This document shows, in pieces, positions 1 through 9,983 of a stretch of 39,834 bases of DNA. The position numbers and the translations under genes were made by a program. Each line of letters opens with the position of its first letter. Position 1 is the stretch's first letter. The notes below the pieces were generated by a model. It was given only the letters and a program-made list of their open reading frames with translations, did no database searches and was not told where the DNA came from. Origin of the DNA: Mycoemilia scoparia (lineage: Eukaryota > Kickxellomycota > Kickxellomycetes > Kickxellales > Kickxellaceae); the NCBI GenBank assembly GCA_027575805.1, contig JANBPU010000150.1, positions 1-39,834 on the forward strand, given 5' to 3'.

Positions 1-146
1 ATGACAATGGCTTATATTATACAGGGGCATATTTGCTGATTACTGCTGTTAGGATTGCACAAGTCTCGAAAAAAAAACAATGGTGGATTCATAAAGCTAT
101 TACAGCATGGCTTATAATCCATACGGTCATGCTTATTATTTATTAG
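1..146 (+). CDS. C-terminal fragment of a multi-pass membrane protein (partial, runs off left edge)
   Basis: A reading frame is open from base 3 to the TAG at 144-146 and has no start inside the window. It encodes about 47 residues. Two hydrophobic stretches (around GAYLLITAV and AWLIIHTVMLIIY) flank a short basic stretch (QVSKKKQWWIHK), the usual look of two membrane helices joined by a positively charged loop. The arrangement reminds me of the end of DUF2306-type predicted membrane proteins, but that is only a resemblance. An alternative ending exists: the strong acceptor-like tract ctctttttcag ends at 195 and is followed by an open stretch (VKYIKGDVFVKYIAS, stop at 241-243) that could be a last exon if a non-consensus donor near 121 is used. 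The gene starts outside the window, so the family cannot be settled here. Confidence 0.45.
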   Translation, partial: DNGLYYTGAYLLITAVRIAQVSKKKQWWIHKAITAWLIIHTVMLIIY

Positions 147-760
147 TAAATATAGTATTAATAAAGTTCAAATATGTACATATGACTCTTTTTCAGGTTA
201 AGTATATAAAAGGAGATGTTTTTGTCAAGTACATCGCATCATGAGGGTGATTCACATATTACAAAGAGCTTTTCTATAGCGAGTGTATGGAGAAATAATT
301 TAGACACACATCCAGACGAGACTATTGTGATCTTATATAGACAACCAACTTTGTTTTGCAATGGCCCAAGTTATAATGAACTCGTCTTCCCAAGAATAAA
401 ACCCGGCTATTTAAACAGGACATTTTAAATACGAATCAAATATTGATACAGTATGTGCTTGTTTATGTATATTCATAGCCAAGACGTAAATTTACACGCG
501 TATAAATATTCAATTGACATAAAAAAGAAACAATATAATAAATAAAGATATGACGGTAGTGAAAATGCAAGAGGCTTTGCATTAATTGAAGTTATTAATC
601 AATCAAAGCAAATTGAAAAGCTAATTACATATTAGAAAGGAAAATATACATGAATATTTGGACATTTCAAATAGAATGCAAATTGCCTGATGTTGGAATC
701 TCGTACTGTCAAACAAGCATAAGTGGGGTTCAAGCATACCATTTGACAATTTTTGGCTGA
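147..760. other. intergenic, no supported gene
   Basis: This is AT-rich sequence. An ATG-initiated frame at 216-428 (70 codons) has no recognisable domain and unremarkable composition. Apart from a possible terminal exon at 196-243 of the left-edge gene, I see nothing I can support. Confidence 0.5.
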
Positions 761-1033
761 CTACAAACCAAGCCTCTCTGATATGGAGAAATTTCGACGC
801 TCTTGGATATGCTGTTCACACGGATCTAATTTACTGGATTCGGCAGTGGTAGCAGCATTTGGCCGGACTGTATTTGGCATGTGAGTGTCCTTGGTGGCAT
901 TGGAATACCCGATGGTTGTAGTGGATGTCGCTTGATTTGCTTTGCCAGCGGAATTGTTTTTTGCTATCAGTCTTTGTAGCTCTAGTACATCTTGGTGGGT
1001 AATAGTTAGCTGGGATGGATTTTGTCGGAGCAT
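761..1033 (-). CDS. hypothetical protein or exon, 90 aa, weak
   Basis: This is a 90-codon frame on the minus strand. Its codon and residue composition (Thr, Ala, Asn, Gln and Ser rich, with a charged segment LELQRLIAKNNSAGKA) is more protein-like than that of its neighbours. No family is recognised, and no signal peptide or membrane segment is visible. The frame ends abruptly at TAG. A possible donor (G|GTTTGT) lies just before the stop, and an acceptor (ttgacag) about 55 bases further on would add roughly 25 more codons, so it may be a two-exon gene. Both splice sites are non-ideal, and no clear TATA box lies upstream. It could equally be chance. Confidence 0.25.
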   Translation of the reverse strand: MLRQNPSQLTITHQDVLELQRLIAKNNSAGKANQATSTTTIGYSNATKDTHMPNTVRPNAATTAESSKLDPCEQHIQERRNFSISERLGL

Positions 1034-1865
1034 TGTGACTAGTATTTTATTCTTTTATTGTGGATTTTATCAAAGTAAGAGAAAATGTATTCCTCAAAGA
1101 ATCTTGTGCTATTTATGGGATTTCTCGGAGTTAGTAACAGGAGGCTCATTTCGTCAAATAAATAGAGCAGCAACAATAGACTCTGCAACAATAATAGTTT
1201 TATGAATGCTCTGTGCCTCATAGATATTCAAGTAATATACTAGAAAAGTTTACATGTTTGCCAGTATTCCAAGATTTTATTTATGCAATAGATCTCCGTT
1301 ATTCATCATATTTATCAATTATGCCAACTCGCTTTAAACTAAATCCTGATGATAAAGGAGCCGATTATAATGGCAAATGTGGATTAAAGAACATAAAATT
1401 TAACCCATCGCAGATAAATACGGAAAACTATTTCTATATATTTTATACATGCCAATTGCAAGTATAGATCAACTGAAAAATGTTGCAGTATAAACAACTG
1501 GGTTATAACTTATGAAGGGTAAATTTTGATGACTGATGATTATAGGGTCAATCACAGTCAAGTGGATATCCAGTTTTACTAGTGAACTTTCACCCTTCAA
1601 AGATTATTAACCATATCAATGTGTGTATATGTAAAATAATTCAACATCTCCCATTACCAACCTACGTTGCTTTTTTATAATAATGAACTATATGATGTTA
1701 TAATAAAAGATAAATTGGATCAAAAGTATTTATGTAATAATTATAGTGAAAAAGAAATCCCCATTACATGAAAAAAGAAATATGGCTTGTTGGTTTGTTA
1801 GCTGGCTAGATAAATTAGAATATCTATCTTTATATGTGACTCTCCCACAGATCTTTAAATTGCCA
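1034..1865. other. intergenic with a short inverted-repeat element
   Basis: AT-rich region. Short ORFs on both strands overlap each other and show no domain. The only structured item is the inverted-repeat element at 1511-1601, described separately. Confidence 0.5.
1511..1601 (-). repeat. short MITE-like element with TGAAGGGT inverted ends, copy 1
   Basis: The left end reads tgaagggtaaa and the right end tttcacccttca, so the ends are inverted repeats of about 11 bases with one mismatch or gap. Read on the minus strand, the interior matches the element at 24510-24598: both contain an actgtga(c/t)tg...ctataa block and end in catcaaaa...acccttca. This copy is about 87 bp between the outer arms and the other about 70 bp. 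There is no coding capacity, so it would be non-autonomous if it is a transposon relic. No clear target-site duplication was found. Confidence 0.55.
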
Positions 1866-2180
1866 TTACTTTGCCAAACCGAACATATGAGCAATATCGT
1901 GAACATCTTGCCTAAGATCCTTGATCAAATCTCTTTCCTTATCAGTCAATTTGCTGGTATCAACAATGCCGTTATTGGTGGTAGCATTCTTGATAGACTT
2001 TAGGATGTTGGGGTCAGTAAGGGCTGAAAATAGCTTGACAACTTCCTCAATGGCCTTGGTGATTTTGAATGGGTTGAGGGAAAGTGGCTCGGCCTGAGCA
2101 GCTGGGCTTGGGCTAGCATATGCAGTAAGGCCAAGGATAGCTGAGATGGTCAAAAATGATGCAGCACCAGTGAGTTTCAT
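1866..2180 (-). CDS. small secreted protein, 104 aa, cysteine-free, helical
   Basis: The start was chosen at 2180 (MKLTGAASF) rather than the in-frame ATG at 2282. Only the shorter form has a classical N-terminal signal peptide: Lys at position 2, a hydrophobic core through about residue 20, then an AYASPSPAAQA cleavage region. The mature part of about 80 residues has no cysteine. It is rich in Lys, Asp, Leu and Ile, contains one N-glycosylation sequon (NAT), and looks mostly alpha-helical (for example KITKAIEEVVKLFSALTD and DLIKDLRQDVHDIAHMFG). The family is not recognised. It is the first of three consecutive minus-strand genes for small secreted proteins. TATA-like stretches lie on the minus strand around 2300 and 2380. 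A secreted or cell-wall-associated role is inferred from the signal peptide alone. Confidence 0.7.
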   Translation of the reverse strand: MKLTGAASFLTISAILGLTAYASPSPAAQAEPLSLNPFKITKAIEEVVKLFSALTDPNILKSIKNATTNNGIVDTSKLTDKERDLIKDLRQDVHDIAHMFGLAK

Positions 2181-3392
2181 TTTTATAATATTAGGTAATG
2201 GTTTTAGGGATTTTGTAAAGTGTTTGCAGGAGTATTTTAGGGATGCAACGCTTTTGTTGGCAAAGAATAAATGGTGAAACAAAAGGTGAAGAGATACAAG
2301 TATATATTTGTATGTATAGAATGAAAGAGAGTTTTTATAATACTAAAGAATATCTAGAACAGCTGTGCCTCATTCTGGTATATATAACTTTATTCATACA
2401 TCCATCCACACATGTGTAAACATATTCGGAATGAATTCAGCCATATGTCAATTAGTCTAAATTACACGCATGTTTGTACGCAATGTTGTTAGTCTATTTA
2501 ATATCTAAGCCCCCATCTCTTTAAGATTTACTTTTTCTTCCTCAAACATTTGCTTGTTGACCCCTGTTATTACCTTGATAGTAGTAGTAGAAGTAAAAGT
2601 AACAATGGCCCTGTCAGCGTATATTTATATATCAATCTACAGTTTATGTATATACACAAACCGGTTAATGATACAGAACCAACTTACAAAACCCCTTCAT
2701 CTGTATATTTAAATGCCAGTAGTAATCCACCTCTTTACTAATTTTACTCTATATTATATTACTACTATCATCATTATAACTACTGTCAAAATATGCGTAT
2801 AGAGTATTGACTTTGGCTTAAAAGTAAAAAGCATTGTAAATACGTAAATTAGTAGGCAAGCATGGCTTAACAAAGTTACTGCCAACCAACCTTTCTCTCT
2901 TATAAATTCTTTCATTTAGATGCTTTTTATAACATCCACAAAAAAATCCTATCATTATAGCTAGTTACAATAGCCACCACAGCCTCTCATTTGTTCACTC
3001 TTTTAGTCCCTATAGGACTTGATAATGTATATTATTTTGTCTTCATATTACGCATTGGGACAATTTCAAACTAAGAAAAGCTTTTTAAAATGCTGTTCTT
3101 TTTTGATACCTAGGATCCCATTTTTGTAAAGGGACTTTTGAAATATGACCATATATCATATGACTAGCCTTTATTAGTTTATTATCCAGACAAAAATTAT
3201 AGATTTAGACCATGGGCTGGATCCATAATGAAAAGAGTCCAAGAACTTTCTCAGACCGATATATTACTTGTTAAATCGATCAAGATATTTTGATAATTTA
3301 TTTGTTTCAAAAATTACATCACCATAAATCAAAACCTAGCACATATACCGGTAAAACTAATTAGCCAATATCACAAATGTTCAGGAACTGAG
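2181..3392. other. intergenic, upstream of the 104-aa gene and downstream of the 105-aa gene
   Basis: AT-rich, with TATA-like tracts near 2300 and 2380 that could serve the minus-strand gene ending at 1866. A 63-codon frame at 2550-2741 has no recognisable features. Nothing else can be supported. Confidence 0.5.
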
Positions 3393-3710
3393 TTATTGAA
3401 CTTTGTCGCAGAACCCATCATATATCTGTCCTGATCCACCAACATGATAATGCGGTTCCTTGCAATACTTGATGAACGTATCAGGATGATTGTTAGAGAC
3501 AACACAGTATATGTTGTATGGGTTGTCCATGTTTAATTGGAATGGGTAGCCATCCTTTTTTCCGCCATCGCAAGAAGCGAATGTTGATGCGCCGTCTAGT
3601 TTACCTATTTGACCGCACTGACAGTGATGTGTCGTGCTTGAGTTGTCGGCAGCTGTGATCGAAGCGAAGGCAACAGCTGTAGCGAGAGTGAGAAGAAAAA
3701 CCGACTTCAT
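3393..3710 (-). CDS. small secreted cysteine-rich protein, 105 aa
   Basis: The start at 3710 gives MKSVFLLTLATAVAFASITA, a textbook signal peptide with likely cleavage near residue 20-21. The mature chain of about 85 residues holds six cysteines (30, 32, 47, 69, 83, 101), enough for three disulfides. It also has one sequon near the mature N-terminus (NSS), a His-rich patch (THHCQC, HYHVGG), and several Gly and aromatic residues. Length, secretion and even cysteine number fit a small extracellular or effector-like protein. I do not recognise a family; a killer-toxin-like or hydrophobin assignment is not supported because the cysteine spacing does not match. A TATA pair lies about 100 bases upstream. 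No intron is needed. Confidence 0.75.
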   Translation of the reverse strand: MKSVFLLTLATAVAFASITAADNSSTTHHCQCGQIGKLDGASTFASCDGGKKDGYPFQLNMDNPYNIYCVVSNNHPDTFIKYCKEPHYHVGGSGQIYDGFCDKVQ

Positions 3711-3810
3711 GACCTAGAATGCGACTATTGGTTTGGAGAAATTGAGGATACAAAAAGGTGAGTATTAAGATCGTGATGGTATGAGCCTTGATGGAGAAAG
3801 ATGCAATTCT

Positions 3811-3828
3811 ATTTATACCTTTATAAAT
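3811..3828 (-). promoter_or_regulatory. TATA box of the 105-aa secreted protein gene
   Basis: Read on the minus strand this is atttataaaggtataaat, two overlapping TATA-like motifs about 100-118 bases upstream of the ATG at 3710. The spacing would give a 5' leader of roughly 70-80 nt, similar to other genes in this window. Confidence 0.55.
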
Positions 3829-4720
3829 GTGTATCTGTAGAGGTATCTCAATATGACAAGAGACACCATTTTCTTTTGAACAACAATATAGTTGCCGTTG
3901 GCCGCTTGTTGTGTAGCTCAAATGCAAATGTAAAGCTATGCTTGGTGACCCTTTCACTGAATACCTTGATGTGGTGTTCCAAAATCCATTTGTTTAAAAT
4001 GCAAATCCATGTGCTCAAAGTCATTCTCAAAGATGTTGTGTGACTGGCAAGTGCCACACGGAAAAGTGTTTAGGCTATGCTGTCAGCCACGCATGGGACT
4101 CAACCTTGTTTTCACAAACTAGGATGCATGACTATGTTAATCAACTTCTTTGATGACTACTTTTGATCTTCACAACTTGGCTTGGCAGCTTGAGATGCTA
4201 ACTGTATTGGTCTAGCTTAGTTTTTAATTGGCTTGTTCGGAATAGACATGGGGTTGTAGATAATCATACTAGGTACGTTTTATAAATAGTAGTGTCCGAA
4301 AATGAAAATCATTTGTTATAAAGTGTTAACCAAATTATATATGAATTATAATAGACCTGTAAATTTCAAATGATTTTAAGGGTTGATTCCAATAAATGTT
4401 ATTATAGCATAATTCTCCTAGCGATAACATAGTATAATCCATTAGAACCTTAGATTTATTATTATAAATATAAAACTAAAAACAATCCGAAACACAATTC
4501 AAAATTAAAACATGGCGATTTGTACGTTTGTTTTATGCAGCAAATGTGAAAAATTATGAAATATTCAAATATTTATACCACTTTTGAATATGTGATTTAA
4601 ATTATATTTCAGATTAGATCAAAATGTATAAGTATAGGTATATCCTGATATATGCGACAGCCATGAGCATGTTTAAAAATAATCATCAAGACATTTAGTA
4701 ATATTAGTTCAAACAGTGGG
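3829..4720. other. intergenic, no supported gene
   Basis: The sequence is AT-rich, and overlapping ORFs on both strands (3801-4057) are mutually exclusive and featureless. The part nearest 4720 is the 3' flank of the next minus-strand gene. No tRNA or repeat was recognised. Confidence 0.45.
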
Positions 4721-5179
4721 CTAATCAGAAGAAGAAGAGGGGGAGGCAGAGGAAGAACCCTTAGAACCAGATGGGCTAAGTGGTGCACCATGATCACGTC
4801 GGTGAAGAGGTTGGGCGGCTGGAGCAGAAGGAGCGGCTCCAGGAACATTGGGTGGTTGCTGACCAGCACCAGCACCAGCTGGGGCAGCAGCCTTCAAAGC
4901 TTCGGCAACTTGCTTCTGCCAGTTTTCGACAGCTGCCTTATCGGCACCAGCAGGGAGTTGAGGCAAAGCGGGACCATTGTTGGCAGCGCCTTGTGGGAGT
5001 TGAGCACCTGGAGCAACACCAGGAGTACCGGGATTAGCGCCGACAGGGCCACCTGCCTGAGGAGCAGAAGGCTGAGATGGGACACCAGCACCTGGAGCAC
5101 CAGGAACTCCAGGAGCCTGGGCGACAACAGAGGCAGCGGTAGCAATAAGAGCGAGGGTGATGTTAGCGGTGAATTTCAT
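4721..5179 (-). CDS. secreted Pro/Gly/Ala-rich protein with Ser-rich tail, 152 aa
   Basis: It begins MKFTANITLALIATAASVVA, a clear signal peptide with likely cleavage after VVAQA. Residues about 22-75 are low-complexity Pro-Gly-Ala-Val with irregular PG-containing repeats (PGVPGAPGAG, NPGTPGVAPG). A short helical segment follows at about 76-100 (GADKAAVENWQKQVAEALKAA), then more Pro-Ala sequence, a dibasic HRRDH site at about 126-130 and a Ser/Pro/Gly tail (SSSASPSSSSD). There is no cysteine and no hydrophobic C-terminus, so GPI anchoring is unlikely. The composition suggests a wall- or matrix-associated protein, and the dibasic site could be cut by a Kex2-type protease; both are inference. 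The gene is much richer in G+C than its surroundings. Several long overlapping frames on both strands are by-products of this biased composition. Confidence 0.75.
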   Translation of the reverse strand: MKFTANITLALIATAASVVAQAPGVPGAPGAGVPSQPSAPQAGGPVGANPGTPGVAPGAQLPQGAANNGPALPQLPAGADKAAVENWQKQVAEALKAAAPAGAGAGQQPPNVPGAAPSAPAAQPLHRRDHGAPLSPSGSKGSSSASPSSSSD

Positions 5180-5218
5180 TTTGATATAGTGAGTTGTTGC
5201 TGCAAAGATCCGTTAAAT

Positions 5219-5228
5219 GTATTTATAA
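5219..5228 (-). promoter_or_regulatory. TATA-like box close to the Pro-rich secreted protein gene
   Basis: The minus strand reads ttataaatac about 40-50 bases before the ATG at 5179. A second TATA-like site (ctataaataag on the minus strand, near 5290-5301) lies about 115 bases upstream and matches the spacing seen at other genes here. It is not clear which one is used. Confidence 0.4.
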
Positions 5229-5301
5229 CAAAAGAAAAGCTGAATCCTGAGAGATGCTGATGTTTAAAACTGGGCACCATATTCCAGCTTATTTATAGTA
5301 T

Positions 5302-6867
5302 AAATTTCCTGATGCTATTGAAGGAGTAGCAGCAGCAGCAATCCTTTAGCCTGCCAGTGAAAGATTCTTTTTAGTATCATTGCTGATGCTCGTGCTGTCA
5401 CTGGCATTTACCAGGTAAAGTCTTGTTGGCACATACATACACACATACTATTTTCCATAGTGATATATGTAATATGTTCAGACAGTCTATAGTCCTAAAA
5501 AACAAAATAAACACATACATATGTGTGGGATTCTTAACCAAATAAATGTAAGCCATACTATCCTTTCTGTTTAACACTGCTAAAGTCTTGCTGCCAAGAG
5601 AGTGTCAATTACTGTTAAATCTTGTAACAAGTCAGTGACGAATTTTCTTGTGTGGCTGGTATGCCAAGACTATAAGGGAATTGTGGTTTTCACATTAAAA
5701 ACAAATAATCAATTATGCTGTTCTTAGGCATGGTGAATAGCCAAGTCTTCAACTCCATTTAACTACTATTATGTTGACATCGTTTGAATGGTCATTGTAT
5801 TCTTTGATTATATTCAACAGGCACACGAATCGAGTCAACTCCAATGTCTCGCCCTATACCGATTATTTAAGGACTTTAAGGAAATTCTTGTTTCTTGGCA
5901 CATCACACTTGTTTATGGTGGCTTTGATTCCAGTTACAGTTTCTCATGAACTGCTATATTCTCTCATTAATCTGATTGGTACTCAACTTCAGCTCAGGAT
6001 GCTGTACTTGTAGGGTAAGCCCAGCTTTTCTATTGACGAATTGCATACCAAAATAATAAACAAAAACTGAATAAGCCAGTTCCTTTGGCAAATATCAGAC
6101 TTTAATCAAAAGGAAAACAAAGGCAGGTGCAATGCGGATCACTTTCACTAAAAAAGTATCGCCGGAGTAATATAGGACCCAGCGTGCTTGGTTACGAATC
6201 TCATTACTGTTTACATAAGGGTCCACCAACGAATGGTCTTGCTATGCACACATATTATACCTGAATATGATCCCAGAAAGAAAGGTTCTGACATCTATTG
6301 TTGATGGTGATGATAGAAAGTTGCAAACATTGTATCATTTTTCACATATTCATTCTTGGCTCTCTATATTCGCTATATTCTTCTTTGTACTCTAAGGTTC
6401 TCAGGACCTAAATTCTACTAGACGCCATGTAAAATGTCATTAAATAAAAACTTTATCAACAAGATTTCTTGGAAATAGAATATGAGCTAATGCCAAGAAA
6501 GTTTTAGCTGTAAGGCAAACTCAAAAAAGAATAAGCTTCGTTTGGTGTATGAGAATATCCCAAATAAATCAAAAACAATTTATCTAGAGTATTTTTACAC
6601 AATTTTCTAAAGTTTGGCCAAATAAGTTTTACGTTTGACTTGATAATTTTTAATATAATATATATATATATATACCCACAAAAAGGATAATAGTGTTGTG
6701 TATATGAAGCAAAAACAAGATGTCAAGAGAGTACCACTACACAAGTGCCTCTCTCTCCATCATATTCCATTCAAAGCTTCGTATAAAGAAAAGAGAGAGA
6801 TAATAGTCATATGAGAAACAGCAAAAAGAGCCAACTAGCCCTCAAAGAAAATAATTTTATGATTTGT
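5302..6867. other. intergenic, no supported gene (about 1.5 kb)
   Basis: AT-rich. It contains a short CAG run (5329-5341) and a (TA)n tract near 6655-6674. A plus-strand frame at 5771-6013 (80 codons) is hydrophobic but has no domain, no partner exon and no promoter I can point to. The right end is the 3' flank of the SUB2 gene. Confidence 0.45.
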
Positions 6868-9091
6868 TTAGAAAGTCTTGTAAGCATCGACGTTGATCTG
6901 ATCTGGTAACTCGGTAATCTCAACCTCGAAACGGGCTTGTACGCTCTCAAGGGTATTCTTGTCTTCTTCAGTAGATACAAAGGTAATAGCCAAGCCTTTG
7001 GTACCAAAACGGCCAGCACGGCCGACTCTGTGGAGGTAGGAGTCAGGGCTGTCAGGAATATCGTAGTTGATAACAATGTTTACACGCTCAACGTCAATAC
7101 CACGACCAAATACATCGGTGGCTACCATGATTCTCTGCTTGTTGTCCTTGAACTCCTTGTAGTTGGAAATGCGCTGCTCTTGTGGCATACGTGCGTGGAT
7201 GCAGATTGATGGGAAGTTACAGGCAGTCAAAATCTTTTGCAGCATGTTAGCACGCTGTGCAGACTTGACAAAGATAACAACCTGGTTGAACTCGAGAGTG
7301 TCGAGCAGATCATTGAGCTTGCGGTTCTTTTGTTCGTCTTTCAACGATACGTAGTGTTGCAACAGGCCGTGAAGCGTGAGCTTACCCTCGTCATCGACAT
7401 AGATTTCAAGCGGGTTCTTCATGAACTTCTTGCAGAGACTGCGCATCTCCTTGCTCAAAGTAGCAGTAAACATCATAACCTGCTTGTGTTGGGGGATCTT
7501 GCGGAAGATTTCTTGGATATCAGCACGCATATCTAGTTTGTGGAAGGAACCAATGTATGGTGTAGTTAGCATATGGTGCTTTGGTATGAAAATGAACAAA
7601 AGACGTGAAATTAAAGGGGTCAGACAAAGAACAGTTTCATTAGAATATTATATACACGAGTAGTCATTAAAGAGCTACTTCAATGTATTTCTTCAAAGAG
7701 CTGGGTTTAAATGCAATTTGATCATCATAGAGCATGACACTTCTTTCATAGTATAAAAAGAATGTCATTAGGTAATATTCCCGGAATGAATTGTATGCAA
7801 ACACCTACCAGTTTCGAGCATCTTGTCGCATTCATCCAAAACAAAGTGCTTAACGTGGTCGGGGTTGAGGGCCTTGTTGTTGACGAGGTAAGATAGACGA
7901 CCAGGAGTACCAACAACGATGTGGGGGCACTTCTCCTTGTTGTTCAACAGCTCTTTGTTCTCACGCTCAGGAACACCGCCATAAAAGACCTCAGTGCGGA
8001 TCTTTGGCATGTACTTGCTGAATCTCTGGTATTCGTTTCTGATTTGGAAAGCCAGCTCACGAGTGTGGCACACGACAACCACAGAAACCTCGCCATCAAC
8101 TGGTTCGATCTGCTGGAGGGTGGCCAGTACAAAGACAGCAGTCTTGCCCAGCCCGGATTTGGCTTGGCAGATAACGTCGTTTCCGATAATGGCTTGTGGG
8201 ATACATTGCTGTTGAACTAGAATGGGGTTTAGGCACACGCAGAAAGAGGTATACAGTAGAATAGAGTTAGAATTAATGATCTGGGGTGTTATATCGATAT
8301 GAGGAATAGTTTAGACAGCAGCAACAAAGCCACACAAACACACGAGATGGATTCGATGGGAGGCAGACATACGCGCCATTTTGCAACAATTGTAAAGAAA
8401 AATGAAAGGTTGTTTGGCAGCCAGAGCAAGTAGGTAAAGACAATAGACCTGACGAAATGAGCACATAAATATCCTGTCACAGCATTTATGCGTATATTCA
8501 TCAATCGCGATCAGGCCCCACGCCTAAACTGTCATCCTGGATAGATAACGGTCCACGTGTAATCTCGGACAAAGCTATAATCGCTCTGTAACGATATTGA
8601 GCGTTTACATCTTGATAGCATCTATTGACTGCTAATCGATAGATAGGTGTGATATATATATGGAAAGCCACATAATGCCATGATTGTTCAAGTTTCCTTT
8701 AGGTACTACCACTAAGGCGTTGTAGTTTTTGTTGCTGGCGGCTTCTTGTGTCCTTCATCCATCTCTCGTTGTTGCTTTCTTCAATGTGGCTTGTTTTGTC
8801 CAAGGATGGTGACTGTGTGGAAAGAGAATATTTCGTACCTTCAGATGGATGTTCGAAACCGCAGTCGACAATGGCTCTGCTAAGTTCAGGCTTGAGCAGG
8901 AAATCGCTGAAACCAGTGGAATGGACACCAACATAACTACCCTTTTTATCAGCTCCGTTTTCGCCCTCACCGGCGGCGGCAGAATCGACACCGTCAGCCT
9001 GGGCTGCTTGCACTGTGGTCGAAGTATCAACCTGCTCGTCAATCGAAGGAACGGCCTCCTCATAATCAATGAGCTCTTCGTGATGAGACAT
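6868..9091 (-). CDS. SUB2: DEAD-box RNA helicase SUB2/UAP56 (DDX39-type)
   Basis: This is the spliceosome and mRNA-export ATPase of the TREX complex, acting in the nucleus. Three exons on the minus strand join cleanly: 9091-8839, 8216-7809 and 7532-6868 (GT-AG introns of 622 and 276 nt), giving 441 aa against about 430-446 in the family. The N-terminus [13 protein letters not shown] is the family's acidic leader. Walker A is AKSGLGKT at about 103-110, and motif II is DECD (212-215), the DECD rather than DEAD form that marks this subfamily. Motif III is TAT (243-245) instead of the usual SAT. Motif VI is [10 protein letters not shown] (388-397). The protein ends INVDAYKTF. The junction [15 protein letters not shown] is one residue shorter than the usual LDMR. 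It is divergent from SDHC across an 890-bp intergenic region. Confidence 0.95.
8217..8838 (-). other. long first intron of the SUB2 gene
   Basis: This 622-nt GT-AG intron (donor GTACGA, acceptor ttctag) is several times longer than most other introns in the window. It separates the variable N-terminal leader from the helicase core. I looked for snoRNA C and D boxes and found only an imperfect C-like box with no correctly placed D box, so no embedded RNA is called. Confidence 0.7.
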
Positions 9092-9983
9092 TTTTATGTT
9101 AAAATTTGGGTGCTGAAAAGTATGTGGTTTGCAAAGGGTGCGTTGGCGGTAATATTACAAAAAACCTAATTGCAGGCCAATTATAATTTGTAGTGAGATT
9201 TGAAAGGAGGTGAAAAGGTTTTAGAGCGACAAAGATAGTCTGGAACTGAAGAAAAAGGCAAGTTTGAAATTCTTTCCAAACAATCGGGCATAGTACGCAC
9301 ATAGGACGCGCATTCTAAAAATGGCCACCTACTTTCTCTGTTGTTCTCTCACTCATCCTGGCTCTTCCACTGTCTCTATCAGTTTCGATTATTTCTCTGA
9401 CCGTGGTGATGGTGATGACAATAATAGCAGCAGCATGATTTCTTTCTCAGTGCGTCTTTGTCTACACAGCTCGCTTTCCCAGTCAGAAAACTTCTTCAGC
9501 CAATAAACTTGACTTTTGAATATACAGTACACACGTCTGTCTCAACGCTCAATTGCTTCTCAGGCATAAGAAAAAATCAAACAAAATCCATTAATCCTCA
9601 TTATATGATGATATCTAATTAACCTGATGTTAAGATTTGAATGATTCATGTGAGACTGGCTTCAGCTGGTAGGATCAGAAGCTAAAGGGGCAGCTTAGAG
9701 AGGACCAAAAGCCGGGTTATAACCTACGCATACAAACAGGATGGCCTGATATTGGCTTGTGGCCAATGTGAAAGATAATAAACTAATCTATCCACCCCCT
9801 GCTCTAACATAAACCCCTTAAAACAACCAATTTTCCGATACGATTTACACTGCACGTTCACAGTTTCAACAAGTCTCTACTTTATACTCGGTCTCCCTTT
9901 ATTTTAGATAAAGCCAGCTTCTTGCTTATCTTTGTTGATTTTTACTATCTCTCTCCTATAATAATAATATAATAAGAATAACA
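9092..9983. promoter_or_regulatory. divergent intergenic region between SUB2 and SDHC
   Basis: About 890 bases separate the two start codons, which point away from each other. Both promoters must lie here. There is no strong TATA box for either gene, in contrast to the array genes; the part before SDHC is pyrimidine-rich (ctctctcctat). A plus-strand frame at 9321-9506 is not supported as a gene. Confidence 0.5.

Noticed and set aside
216..428. 70-codon plus-strand ORF with TATA-like sequence just before its ATG
   Set aside because: The TATA-like sequence is too close to the ATG for a leader, and the protein has no recognisable feature.
1866..2282. Longer 138-aa form of the first secreted protein
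   Set aside because: The extra 34 residues are Lys/His/Phe-rich and would bury the signal peptide; the ATG at 2180 gives a clean secretory start.
4790..5260. 156-codon plus-strand ORF over the Pro-rich secreted protein gene
   Set aside because: The minus-strand frame has a perfect signal peptide and sensible composition. The plus-strand frame is a by-product of G+C-rich repetitive codons.
5771..6013. 80-codon hydrophobic plus-strand ORF
   Set aside because: No domain, no splice partners and no promoter; such frames are expected by chance in AT-rich DNA.
8490..8512. C/D-box snoRNA in SUB2 intron 1
   Set aside because: Only a C-like box (TTGATGA on the minus strand) is present, and no D box lies downstream at a suitable distance.
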